Of a stretch of DNA of 40,598 bases, positions 33,248 through 40,598 are shown in pieces. Position 1 is the first letter of the stretch; the number at the start of each line of letters is the position of its first letter. The position numbers and the translations under genes were made by a program. The stretch comes from CAYGZQ01 sp964354375 [NCBI: uncultured Planctomycetota bacterium]. Its GTDB lineage: Bacteria > JAJVIF01 > JAPKYR01. The DNA is taken from positions 1-40,598 of the forward strand of contig CAYGZQ010000037.1 of assembly GCA_964354375.1 (NCBI GenBank). The letters run 5' to 3'. Under the pieces are notes generated by a model. That model saw only the letters and a program-made list of their open reading frames with translations, made no database searches and was not told the DNA's origin.

Positions 33248-33892
33248 TCAGCCCTGGCCCTGCACCATACCAATTCCCTTGTAGACATGCTGAAGGACCG
33301 CATCTGCAAGCCTTTCTCCTTCGGCCTTCAGAAAATCCATCTCGATTCTCATCTGGTGGACATACGCCTCGTCATTGATGCTGCCGAGGTTGATCGCGAT
33401 ATTCATCAGGGCCGCATGCATTCCCGCAAGAAGGCACGAAGCCGCGACGCCGGCGTCGCTCAGCACATTGGGGTTGCCCTTCTCAGCAACCTCCCCGGCC
33501 AGTTTCAGTGCGGAATGGATGTACCGGGCCGTGGCCTTGGGGGTCTCGGCGGCTGTCTTCATCGCCTCCTGGATGGCTTCCTTCCTGGCTTTCTTCTCTT
33601 CCTCGGTGGTTTTCGGCAGCTTGAACGCACCGGTGACTTTGTCGTACGAGGCGGCGTCGCGATCGATGGAATCCGTAAGCTCCTCCCGGAGATGGTCAAG
33701 CTCGGCCTTGATCGGTTCAAGATCCAGCCAGACCTCCTTGAACTTCTCTTTTCCCAAAGTGAGGTCACAGACCATCTCGAGAAGGGCGCAACCCAGAGCG
33801 CCGTTCAGAGCCGCCACCGATCCGCCTCCAGGCGTTGGCGCATCGCTCGCCAGCACTTTCAGGAAATCATCGATTGTCTTCGTTCGCAGCAT
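33248..33892 (-). CDS. Formiminotetrahydrofolate cyclodeaminase / methenyl-THF cyclohydrolase family protein
   Basis: A cytoplasmic helical protein of 214 residues, the usual length for the stand-alone family. The signature APTPGGGSVAALNGALGCALLEMV lies near the N-terminus (about 19-40), followed by TLGKEKF, AASYDKVTGAFKLPK and the C-terminal helices with AGVAASCLLAGMHAALMNIAINL. The family interconverts 5-formimino-THF or methenyl-THF with 10-formyl-THF (FTCD C-domain and FchA). The ATG at 33892 is chosen because GGGAGG lies upstream and the family motif follows soon after. Extended -10 upstream at 33942. Confidence 0.9.
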   Translation of the reverse strand: MLRTKTIDDFLKVLASDAPTPGGGSVAALNGALGCALLEMVCDLTLGKEKFKEVWLDLEPIKAELDHLREELTDSIDRDAASYDKVTGAFKLPKTTEEEKKARKEAIQEAMKTAAETPKATARYIHSALKLAGEVAEKGNPNVLSDAGVAASCLLAGMHAALMNIAINLGSINDEAYVHQMRIEMDFLKAEGERLADAVLQHVYKGIGMVQGQG

Positions 33893-33941
33893 TTCCCGGA
33901 CCTCCCGGTCGCATTCCGATTCCGCACACAGTATGCGGGGC

Positions 33942-33950
33942 ATTATAGCA
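33942..33950 (-). promoter_or_regulatory. Extended -10 promoter of the cyclodeaminase/GT-C unit
   Basis: TGC followed by a perfect TATAAT on the minus strand, about 50 bases before the ATG at 33892. No clear -35. Confidence 0.55.
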
Positions 33951-33988
33951 GATCAAGGGACGAGTTACGGATGCACCCCGGTCGCCTT

Positions 33989-34017
33989 TTGACTTGCCGG
34001 ATAATGATTGATATCTT
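33989..34017 (+). promoter_or_regulatory. Promoter of lipoprotein P6
   Basis: TTGACT at 33989-33994, a 17-base spacer and TATCTT at 34012-34017. Transcription would start near 34024, leaving a leader of about 83 bases. Confidence 0.65.
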
Positions 34018-34106
34018 GAATGTGTCATTTCATTCGATGGTTGAGCTTTTCCGTTTCGGCCCGAATCTCAAAGAGGTCCGAACCGTCCGCTCAGGAGATC
34101 AAATAC

Positions 34107-37100
34107 ATGCGTGCAGGCTCTTGTGTCAACAGACTCCATCTCCCGCTCGCGCTCTTGGTCCTGTTATTCGCAGGAGTCGGCTGCTCATCCGGGGGAGGCG
34201 TTTCGCAGCCTGTGATGACCGGTCTGAATGGTCAGGGCGGGAATTCGCCCCAGGTAATCGATTCAGGTAGAGAACCCGGACGGTTCGACCCGACGGGTCA
34301 CAGTCTCTGGGGCTTTTACCGCATCAGGGTCGACCCGACCAGGGACGTGACGGAGATCGTGCCGGTGAGAGATGCATCGATCCACTGGAACGTTCTCAAA
34401 TGGCTGGAGCAGGGTCCGTGCACAACCTGCCTGAAAATCACCAAGGCGGTCCCGTCGGGCAACGGGACAGTATTGATCGACATCCAGATCAAGCATCCGT
34501 TTCCGAACCCCAATCTCACCGGGTTCGATGTTCGCGGAATCGCGATGTTCGCCGGGAGCTGGCAATTCTTGACCAAAGCAGTCCCCGATCGGTTGCAGGG
34601 CGATGGGGAGCTTGTGAACGCGGACGGGTTCACGGCTCTTTACAACACCTACACCGAGGGCGAAGGTCCGGACGGTATGCAGGGTTACGTAGAGGGAAAA
34701 ATGGCGCACCATTTTTACTGGCTTGCGACTTTGAACGGGTTCAAGCGCCATGTGTCCGACGATCCCGAAAACACCCGCAACGCATTCTACGCGGGCGATT
34801 CGGTGACCGCGACCTACGAGATCGATATGCCGGACGACCCTCTCATGTTTGAGTTCGGGTACGCGGTGGATGCCAGTTGGGCGACCCCTCTGGTCAAGCC
34901 GGTTACAGACCCGATGACCGATTTCGGCCCGGACGCCAACTGCCCCGAGCCGTGGAAGATCGAGGTTTCCCAGGAACCGCAGGGTGGAGGCCTGTCAACG
35001 ATCGGCGGCGCCGTGAAGCTCACGATCGATGTCTACGATTGGCAGGGAAAAGCCAGCCACTTGGATCCGACGGTGGAATGCTACACCCTCCTGTTCGACA
35101 TCAAGACGGCGACGTGGGTGATGGACGGGGCGGGATTCTCGCGATACGAGGCCCTTGTCCCGAATGAGACCTACACGTTCCAGGGCGGGAACTGCAAGAT
35201 ACTGGTCGCTGTGGAGGACAACGAAAATGCCACAGCCCCGGACTGGCTTGATCTCATCGCCTACCAGGTTGTCAATGTGATGGTATCCGGTCCTCCGATA
35301 CTGAGCGTCGACGCTGAGCCGAACCCGCAATCGCAGGGCGATCCGGTCCACCTCTTCGACAACGGCTCATACGATCCCGACGGCGGCGACCTTGTTGAGT
35401 GCGAATGGGACCTCAACAACGACGGGACCTTCGAACAATCGGGAAAAGATATCTACTACACATGGGACGTTCCCGGGGAATACGATGTCCAGTTCCGCGC
35501 CACCGATGACGAGGGCGACGCAAGCACGCTGCCTTACCCCCTGCCGATATCGATCTCGGAGGACGGTATCCCGGTCAGCCCGACGGACGTGACCCCTCCT
35601 CAACTCAATTTCCTGTCGATGGATGTCTGTGTCTCCGGGAACTTCGCGTACGTTGCGGGCGACGTCAACGGGCTGCATGTCTTCGACGTCACGAATCCGG
35701 CGCATCCGGTTTGGGTGACACTGGTTGAGACTCTCGACGCAGCGCAGGATGTAGTCGTGTCGGGTGGATACGCGTATGTCGCGGTGGATACCGCAGGTCT
35801 TGCAGTCGTCGATATCGATCCCCCGCAATCCGCCCACCTTGTGCAATCAGTGGCAGACTTTACCGCCACCGATGTCGCGATCTGGGGTAATCATGCCTAT
35901 GTGGTCGGCGAGAACTACGGCATGCATATCGTCGACATCAGCTCTCCCGAGAATGCGCATCTGGTCAAGTCGCTCAACTATCCGGGTTGGGAGTTCTACG
36001 CGCTCGACATATCGGTCTCGAACGGGGTAGCCTGCATCGCGGGTGAGTTCGACGGGGTGATGCTGGTCGATGTCAGCGTGCCTTCCTCGCCTTACATCAT
36101 CAAAACCGTCAAGGAATTCCTGTGCGCCACGGAGAGTGTGGTAGCGTCCGGAGGCTACGCGTATGCCGGCGACTTCAACCTGGGTCTGCTGGTAATCGAC
36201 ATCGATCCGCCCGAGGACGCCGGGATTATTCTCGAAGTGCCCTACACCGGCTATTGCTACGACATGGAGATCTCGGGCAACTATCTCTATGCGGCTGCCG
36301 ACAGCCTGGGTTTCCATGTCTTCGATGTCAGTCAGCCGGATTCGACCCATTTCGTCAAGTCGATCACAACGCTGGGTAGCGCATGGGGAGTGTGGCTGGA
36401 CAGCGGCTACGCATACGTGGCTGATGGACCGTGGGGTCTCACCGTGGTGGATGTCGACCCCATCGAGACAGCGAGCGTTGTCGGTAACGCGGACACGTGC
36501 GGTTATACCGAGGACGTTGCCGTATCGGGCGGCTATGCCTACCTGGCCGACTACTCGGGCGATCTGACCATTGTCGATATCGATCCCTACGACACCGCTC
36601 ACATCGTGAGCACGACCGATATTCCCGGCTACGCCCAGGCGATTTCCATCGCAGGCAACTACGCATATGTCGCTTCACTCTCGAACAGCCTCCACATCCT
36701 CGATATCAGTCTGCCCGGAACGGCGACCATCGTGAAATCGATCCCGTACCAGGCGGGCCAGGCAAGGAATGTGTCTGTGTCCGATGGATACGCCTATGTC
36801 ACGATCGTGGAGCAGGAGTACCCCGACAAGCTTGGGTCCCTGCAGATATTCGATATCGATCCGCCTTCAGCGGCGCATCTTGTGAAGACCTTGCCGGGGA
36901 CCGGTCTGCCGATCGATATAGCTTTTTCAGGCAACTACGGTTTCCTGACGGTAACCCAGGATGAAGCATACCTTGAGACGGGCTTTCTCGTCATATTGGA
37001 TATAAGCACCCCGGAGCAGGCGTCAATCGCCAACTCGTTCACCGACCTCGGCGGCACCCGGGGTATCGCCGTCAGCGGGCAGTATGCTTACATCGGGGCG

Positions 37101-37388
37101 GGGGGAAATTTCAACAGGCTGTACATACTTGACATAAGCCAGCCCTTGACGCCGGTGATAGTGAGTTTCAGACAGCTTGGGAGCAAGCTCGAGAGCGTGT
37201 CCGTCTCAAATGGCTACGCGTATGTCGAGGGCGGGATTCTCTACACTTTGGATGTTGATCCACCGGAGACCATGTCCCAGGTGGGTACAGTTGCGACGCC
37301 GGGACACATGTCGAACGCCGTGATTTCCGGCGACCTTGCGTATGTTGCGAGCGGAGCGGGCGGACTCCGGATTCTTAAGCTGTGGTAG
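34107..37388 (+). CDS. Lipoprotein P6: shared N-terminal module, PKD domain, 14 LVIVD-type repeats
   Basis: A secreted lipoprotein of 1093 residues. The ATG at 34107 follows AGGAG and opens a signal peptide with Cys26 in the lipobox (GVGC). Residues about 65-275 are the shared module: SLWGFYRIRVDPTRDVTEIVP, KHPFPNPNLTGFDVRG, LVNADGFTALYNTY and FGYAVDASW. A beta-sandwich with DVYDWQGKA follows. A PKD domain spans about 398-485 (SYDPDGGDLVECEWDLNNDG; PGEYDVQFRATDDEGD). From about 495 to the end come 14 LVIVD-type repeats of about 42 residues (for example VVVSGGYAYVAVDTAGLAVV), again 2 x 7, ending at GLRILKLW. Closest to P2 in architecture, with PKD in place of the PPC-like domain. Confidence 0.88.
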   Translation: MRAGSCVNRLHLPLALLVLLFAGVGCSSGGGVSQPVMTGLNGQGGNSPQVIDSGREPGRFDPTGHSLWGFYRIRVDPTRDVTEIVPVRDASIHWNVLKWLEQGPCTTCLKITKAVPSGNGTVLIDIQIKHPFPNPNLTGFDVRGIAMFAGSWQFLTKAVPDRLQGDGELVNADGFTALYNTYTEGEGPDGMQGYVEGKMAHHFYWLATLNGFKRHVSDDPENTRNAFYAGDSVTATYEIDMPDDPLMFEFGYAVDASWATPLVKPVTDPMTDFGPDANCPEPWKIEVSQEPQGGGLSTIGGAVKLTIDVYDWQGKASHLDPTVECYTLLFDIKTATWVMDGAGFSRYEALVPNETYTFQGGNCKILVAVEDNENATAPDWLDLIAYQVVNVMVSGPPILSVDAEPNPQSQGDPVHLFDNGSYDPDGGDLVECEWDLNNDGTFEQSGKDIYYTWDVPGEYDVQFRATDDEGDASTLPYPLPISISEDGIPVSPTDVTPPQLNFLSMDVCVSGNFAYVAGDVNGLHVFDVTNPAHPVWVTLVETLDAAQDVVVSGGYAYVAVDTAGLAVVDIDPPQSAHLVQSVADFTATDVAIWGNHAYVVGENYGMHIVDISSPENAHLVKSLNYPGWEFYALDISVSNGVACIAGEFDGVMLVDVSVPSSPYIIKTVKEFLCATESVVASGGYAYAGDFNLGLLVIDIDPPEDAGIILEVPYTGYCYDMEISGNYLYAAADSLGFHVFDVSQPDSTHFVKSITTLGSAWGVWLDSGYAYVADGPWGLTVVDVDPIETASVVGNADTCGYTEDVAVSGGYAYLADYSGDLTIVDIDPYDTAHIVSTTDIPGYAQAISIAGNYAYVASLSNSLHILDISLPGTATIVKSIPYQAGQARNVSVSDGYAYVTIVEQEYPDKLGSLQIFDIDPPSAAHLVKTLPGTGLPIDIAFSGNYGFLTVTQDEAYLETGFLVILDISTPEQASIANSFTDLGGTRGIAVSGQYAYIGAGGNFNRLYILDISQPLTPVIVSFRQLGSKLESVSVSNGYAYVEGGILYTLDVDPPETMSQVGTVATPGHMSNAVISGDLAYVASGAGGLRILKLW

Positions 37389-37435
37389 GGTCATCGGAAG
37401 CGTTCCGCGCTCCCGCCCGGCACGGAAACTCCGGA

Positions 37436-37444
37436 TGGTATAAT
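37436..37444 (+). promoter_or_regulatory. Extended -10 promoter before the AP-superfamily gene
   Basis: TGG followed by a perfect TATAAT. A terminator-like hairpin follows only about 20 bases later, before the gene at 37511. Confidence 0.55.
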
Positions 37445-37464
37445 AATCGTGCATTTTCGCGGAC

Positions 37465-37499
37465 GGGCGCGATCATGTGGTGGCGCGCCCCAGTTTTTT
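37465..37499 (+). terminator. Terminator-like hairpin in the leader of the AP-superfamily gene
   Basis: GGGCGCG (37465-37471) pairs with CGCGCCC (37484-37490) across a 12-base loop, then six T residues at 37494-37499. It ends 11 bases before the ATG at 37511 and lies downstream of the TATAAT at 37439. It may end P6 transcripts and attenuate the downstream gene. Confidence 0.75.
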
Positions 37500-37510
37500 A
37501 GGTCTTCATC

Positions 37511-39814
37511 ATGCGAGCCGGTAAGAAACTGTTCTGGACGATCATCGTCCTCGCCGCAATTGCGGTTGCGGGCGTCATCGTTTACATGCGGGGAAGCGAG
37601 TCGTGGCAGGACAGCTATCGCAAGCACGTTTCGGAAGGCATCGTTAAGCTTCTTCAGGAAAACCCGTACGATCAGACCGCCGTCGTGGTCATCGTCGTGG
37701 ACGGTCTGAGATGGGAGGAGGGCATCGGCGCTGAAGACAAGTACATACCTCACATCTGGAACGACCTCAGACCGCTCGGCACACTCCTCACCAACTACCG
37801 AATCGCCTCCCCTACCGCGACGACATCATCTCATACCGCGATGCTGACCGGTCGGATTTCGACCGTTCCGAACGACGGACACATCCGGCCTATCTTCCCG
37901 ACGTTTCTCGAATACTACCGTGACGCACGCGCGGACTACACGCAATCGGCGATCGACGGCATCACAAGGTTCCCGCGCGGAATCTACATGCCGAGCGCCA
38001 GGAGCACCGCGGAGGTAAACCGGCTTATCGAGGATGCGATGGAGTTCGGGCCCGAAAAAACGGCGCTCTATCTCGGAAAGGACCTCATCTACTCGCTCAA
38101 GCAGTCATCGTCCGGTCTGTATCCGGAAGACGATGTGTTCCTGATCGACAGCATGCGCGATGTCGAGGTCACGGAATATTTTCGGGCGAAAATTCCCGAT
38201 GAGAAACCGAACGCGGTCGTGGTGAATCTGGGCGATGTCGACGAGTGCGGTCATGAGGCGGAATGGCACTACTACGTGGACGCGATCCGTTGGGCCGATC
38301 GCGATGTCTGGGAGATGTGGCAGGCGCTGCAGTCGGAGAGCAGGTATCGCGACAAGACCTATTTCATCGTCACAACCGATCATGGACGACACAGTCCCGA
38401 GCGTGGCGGGTATGTGCATCACGGCTGCTTCTGCGAAGGATGTCAGCATTCCTTCATGCTGTTGATCGGTCCCGGAATCAAGCAGGGCTATGTCTCCAGC
38501 GAGCCGCACAGCGAGCTCGATGTCGCGCCGACGATAGGTCGGGCGGTCGGTTTCGCGACTCCCGGATGTACCGGCAAGCCCATTCTGGAAGCGTTCGAGA
38601 ATCCGGAGAGTCTCCCCGATCAACGGCAGACACCGACGATGGCGCTTGTGGCAAAGGACAAAGCGAATGTCGATGAGAGGGATACATCGAAGATCCTTCT
38701 TGACGCCCTCGCCGATCGACCTTCCGACGTGTACGCTCCCGACAGCGCGAGCTCCGCAATGATGCTCCTTGCCGTCGCCGCGCGCGTGAGAAACCATCCT
38801 GAGGAGAGCGCGAGTTGGTCCGATTGGTGCACCAAGATTGAAGGCCTCGATCCTTCCGGCGATACAATATCCCTGAAGACACTGTACCCCTGGATGCAAC
38901 TAAGGCGGGAGGTCGAAGCTGCGTCCGGCAATGGATCGGGCGACCCGACTTCCCCACCTTGGGGAACCCAAGTCAATGACTTCATAGAGAGACTGACTTC
39001 TGACGTAGGCGCGCTCGAAATCGATACGCAGAATATTGAAACGATATCATTATTGGCGCCGGCGATCGCTCTCTACGGAGCTTACGAGAACAAGCCGGAT
39101 GCAACAAGGTATTCCTGCGAGCTCCTCCTGAGTACGTTGGCGAAATACGAGGGCGAAGACAGGGTCTACGCGCCGGGACTGCAGGATTTCATCGACGATT
39201 TCCGCTATCGTGAGGGTCCGAACGAGATTTTCACTGAGAAGCACCTGTCGATGCGCGAGCGCATGTGGCTTGTCTGGAGCCTTGAGAGGGTTCTCGCGGA
39301 GTCGAATCCGGCGCATGTCCCCGACCTCTATCCCCTTCTGAATCGCCAGTATCGTCTTCTGGTTGCGTTCATGCATGAGTGGCAGGACGCAAACGCGGTT
39401 CTGGGCGGAACCGGCGATATCGGCGAGCTGGTCGATTTCGTCTCGCAGGGCCTCGCGCTTTCGATCCTCAGCGAGTTCAAGCCCTGGCGGAAACGGGAGC
39501 TCGACGAGCTTGGATATTCGATGCACATCTACGCCACCCCGCTTTTCTCATGGCCGCCCCGGCACTTTTTCTACCTTCTCGGACAGGCCAACGCGCTCGC
39601 GGGCGGATGGGCGTCCAACGAACGCATGAGGCTGTACGTCAATGACGATGGATCGATCAGGCACGATCTTGAGGACAGGCAATTCGCTGTGAAGATGTCG
39701 GATCCCGATTATCCGGCCGAAGCGGCGGCTTTGGCGTATGGGTTTGAACGCTTCGAGCTCGCCGACTACGGCCTGTATGATCTGGAAATGTACCCGATTG
39801 TGCACCAGCGGTAA
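37511..39814 (+). CDS. Membrane-anchored alkaline phosphatase superfamily protein with novel C-terminal domain
   Basis: A protein of 767 residues with an N-terminal membrane anchor (about 8-26), the rest outside the cytoplasm. The N-terminal domain (about 55-370) has the alkaline phosphatase/phosphodiesterase fold: metal-binding Asp64 in VVDG, a Thr/Ser nucleophile region SPTATTSSHTAML (102-107), Asp242-x-Asp-ECGHE near 242-249, and Asp290-His291 in TTDHGRHS. The usual late His is in SSEPHSELDVAPTIG. A Cys/His cluster (HHGCFCEGCQH) follows the DHG motif, which is unusual. Residues about 380-767 are helical and unlike anything I recognise; the end contains WPPRHFFYLLGQANALAGGW. Its substrate, perhaps a phospho- or sulfo-ester of the envelope, is unknown. 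Confidence 0.75.
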   Translation: MRAGKKLFWTIIVLAAIAVAGVIVYMRGSESWQDSYRKHVSEGIVKLLQENPYDQTAVVVIVVDGLRWEEGIGAEDKYIPHIWNDLRPLGTLLTNYRIASPTATTSSHTAMLTGRISTVPNDGHIRPIFPTFLEYYRDARADYTQSAIDGITRFPRGIYMPSARSTAEVNRLIEDAMEFGPEKTALYLGKDLIYSLKQSSSGLYPEDDVFLIDSMRDVEVTEYFRAKIPDEKPNAVVVNLGDVDECGHEAEWHYYVDAIRWADRDVWEMWQALQSESRYRDKTYFIVTTDHGRHSPERGGYVHHGCFCEGCQHSFMLLIGPGIKQGYVSSEPHSELDVAPTIGRAVGFATPGCTGKPILEAFENPESLPDQRQTPTMALVAKDKANVDERDTSKILLDALADRPSDVYAPDSASSAMMLLAVAARVRNHPEESASWSDWCTKIEGLDPSGDTISLKTLYPWMQLRREVEAASGNGSGDPTSPPWGTQVNDFIERLTSDVGALEIDTQNIETISLLAPAIALYGAYENKPDATRYSCELLLSTLAKYEGEDRVYAPGLQDFIDDFRYREGPNEIFTEKHLSMRERMWLVWSLERVLAESNPAHVPDLYPLLNRQYRLLVAFMHEWQDANAVLGGTGDIGELVDFVSQGLALSILSEFKPWRKRELDELGYSMHIYATPLFSWPPRHFFYLLGQANALAGGWASNERMRLYVNDDGSIRHDLEDRQFAVKMSDPDYPAEAAALAYGFERFELADYGLYDLEMYPIVHQR

Positions 39815-39854
39815 CCCTGCAACTGTGCTAGGATGCCTCGAATCCCGGGTTGGC

Positions 39855-39918
39855 AAAGCTCCCACCGAGCTGCTCGGTGATCGGGATTACGGCTCATCGG
39901 GAGCTTCGCCCTCCCGAA
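39855..39918. terminator. Cluster of hairpins between convergent genes
   Basis: CACCGAGC-T-GCTCGGTG (39863-39879), AAGCTCCC with GGGAGCTT (outer arms) and TCGGGAG with CTCCCGA (39897-39918) overlap one another. They lie between the AP-superfamily and cupredoxin genes and may end both transcripts, though there is no T run. Confidence 0.4.
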
Positions 39919-39924
39919 TCTATC

Positions 39925-40344
39925 CTAATCGACCTCGATCAATCCGGCCATGCCGGTTCCCACTGAACTACCGTCGCCCGCGGCGCCGTGAAATCGGCAA
40001 TGATAGTAAAAGACCGTGCCGGACGGGACGTTGGGGACAAGCCAACTGAACGATTCCCCCTGCGCTATGCCGTTGGGAAGGACCGCATCGGAATTAGGTC
40101 CGATGGCTACTGGGTTCAGCGGGTCTCTCAGAACCGTGTGCGGATCAGTGTCGTCGTTCGTCCACACAATCAGCGCGCCGACGTGCGCCGTTACCGCCTG
40201 CGGATCGAACGTGTCCAGACTGGTCATGGAGATGTTGAAAGTCTCGTAGCCGGTGTCGTCACCACAGCCCGTCACCATGGCGATTCCCGCAAACAGCACT
40301 CCCATGGCCGCAAAGACAAACAGAGTTCTCCAGGCGTTTCTCAT
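39925..40344 (-). CDS. Cupredoxin-domain lipoprotein
   Basis: A protein of 139 residues with lipobox VTGC (Cys27), an AGGAG nine bases before the ATG, and a small blue-copper domain. The type 1 copper ligands are visible: His69 in TDPHTV, Cys116 and His119 in YYHCRFHG, and Met132 in GTGMAG. It should sit on a membrane facing the periplasm or outside and carry electrons or hold copper. The loop between His119 and Met132 is longer than in plastocyanin. It converges with the AP-superfamily gene. Confidence 0.88.
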   Translation of the reverse strand: MRNAWRTLFVFAAMGVLFAGIAMVTGCGDDTGYETFNISMTSLDTFDPQAVTAHVGALIVWTNDDTDPHTVLRDPLNPVAIGPNSDAVLPNGIAQGESFSWLVPNVPSGTVFYYHCRFHGAAGDGSSVGTGMAGLIEVD

Positions 40345-40472
40345 GTCGTTATTCTCCTTATGAGTTCTTTAAAATCTACAGCGCCTCCCTGAGAATGCGG
40401 AGGCTTGGCCCGCGCCCCCGATACATTAGCATGTCGCCGGTTTCATGTCTCCGGCCGCCCCGAGCCATACCG

Positions 40473-40500
40473 TTGACACCGCCGGGAATTTCGGTATATT
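40473..40500 (+). promoter_or_regulatory. Promoter for the gene at the window end
   Basis: TTGACA at 40473-40478, a 16-base spacer and TATATT at 40495-40500. The best -35/-10 pair in the window. Confidence 0.75.
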
Positions 40501-40559
40501 TATGGCCTAGGATATATGTTCTAACTGAAACGGCGTTTCGATCTCAGGAGTGTAGGCCG

Positions 40560-40598
40560 ATGTGCAAGAATGTACTCAGAGCTGTGAGCCTTGTCAGC
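40560..40598 (+). CDS. Start of a gene cut by the window edge
   Basis: Only 13 codons are present (MCKNVLRAVSLVS). CAGGAG lies about nine bases upstream and a strong promoter at 40473. The basic then hydrophobic residues look like the start of a signal peptide, so a secreted protein is likely. Nothing more can be said. Confidence 0.55.
   Translation, partial: MCKNVLRAVSLVS

Noticed and set aside
35600-37380. Periodic repeats of about 126 bases in P6
   Set aside because: They are codons of LVIVD-type repeats with diverged DNA, not a CRISPR array.
1-40598. tRNA, rRNA, riboswitch and CRISPR signals
   Set aside because: By eye I found no cloverleaf, no conserved rRNA segment, no riboswitch core and no evenly spaced identical repeats. 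A tRNAscan-SE and Rfam search would settle it.

Overview
The window is ordinary chromosomal DNA of an uncultured-looking bacterium with moderately high GC, about 55-65% by eye. A dip may exist around 24-29 kb. Housekeeping genes (aspS, feoAB, an M42 peptidase, a folate cyclodeaminase/cyclohydrolase) are scattered among many secreted proteins. At least eight genes encode lipoproteins with a clear lipobox, and none has Asp right after the lipidated Cys. This suggests a diderm cell that displays much of its secretome on the outer membrane. I cannot place the phylum from this sequence. There are no tRNA or rRNA genes, CRISPR arrays, phage genes or intact transposases.

Layout. 0-1.5 kb: a DUF2079-type membrane protein. 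1.6-4.5 kb: large lipoprotein P1, ended by a clean terminator. 4.6-6.8 kb: a DUF2752 plus zinc-ribbon/CD225 gene pair on the minus strand, a small charged protein and a Met-rich secreted protein. 6.9-8.9 kb: a membrane-anchored heparinase II/III-like protein (minus), divergent from a TPR protein. 10-12 kb: feoA-feoB, followed by a second TPR gene. 13-16.4 kb: lipoprotein P2. 16.4-18.6 kb: a small zinc ribbon, an AmaP-like membrane protein and an M42 aminopeptidase. 18.8-21.4 kb: lipoprotein P3. 21.5-29.4 kb: a minus-strand run holding a PAP2 phosphatase, a PQQ-type lipoprotein, a helical-repeat secreted protein, lipoprotein P4 (zincin-like) and lipoprotein P5 (SBBP propeller). 29.5-34 kb: aspS, a GT-C-like membrane protein and a FchA/FTCD-like enzyme (minus). 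34-37.4 kb: lipoprotein P6. 37.5-40.6 kb: a membrane-anchored alkaline-phosphatase-superfamily protein, a cupredoxin lipoprotein and the first codons of another gene.

The main discovery is that P1-P6 are six paralogous lipoproteins in 36 kb. They share an N-terminal module of roughly 230-260 residues that I do not recognise as a named family. Its landmarks are WGxWxVxID...E(I/V)VPxR, HPFPxxxxxGFDVxG, NADGYTxxxNPxEF and YAVDASW. A DWQG-type beta-sandwich usually follows, and then a different C-terminal cargo: a sialidase-like propeller (P1), 14 LVIVD-type repeats (P2 and P6), PKD plus a PQQ propeller (P3), an HExxH protease-like domain (P4), or seven SBBP-type blades (P5). This looks like a constant surface adaptor joined to exchangeable display domains.

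The intergenic DNA is also structured. It holds a nested 142-bp inverted-repeat element, a 65-bp inverted repeat, two families of palindromes placed at stop codons, and a recurring extended -10 promoter pattern (TGN-TATAAT-like).
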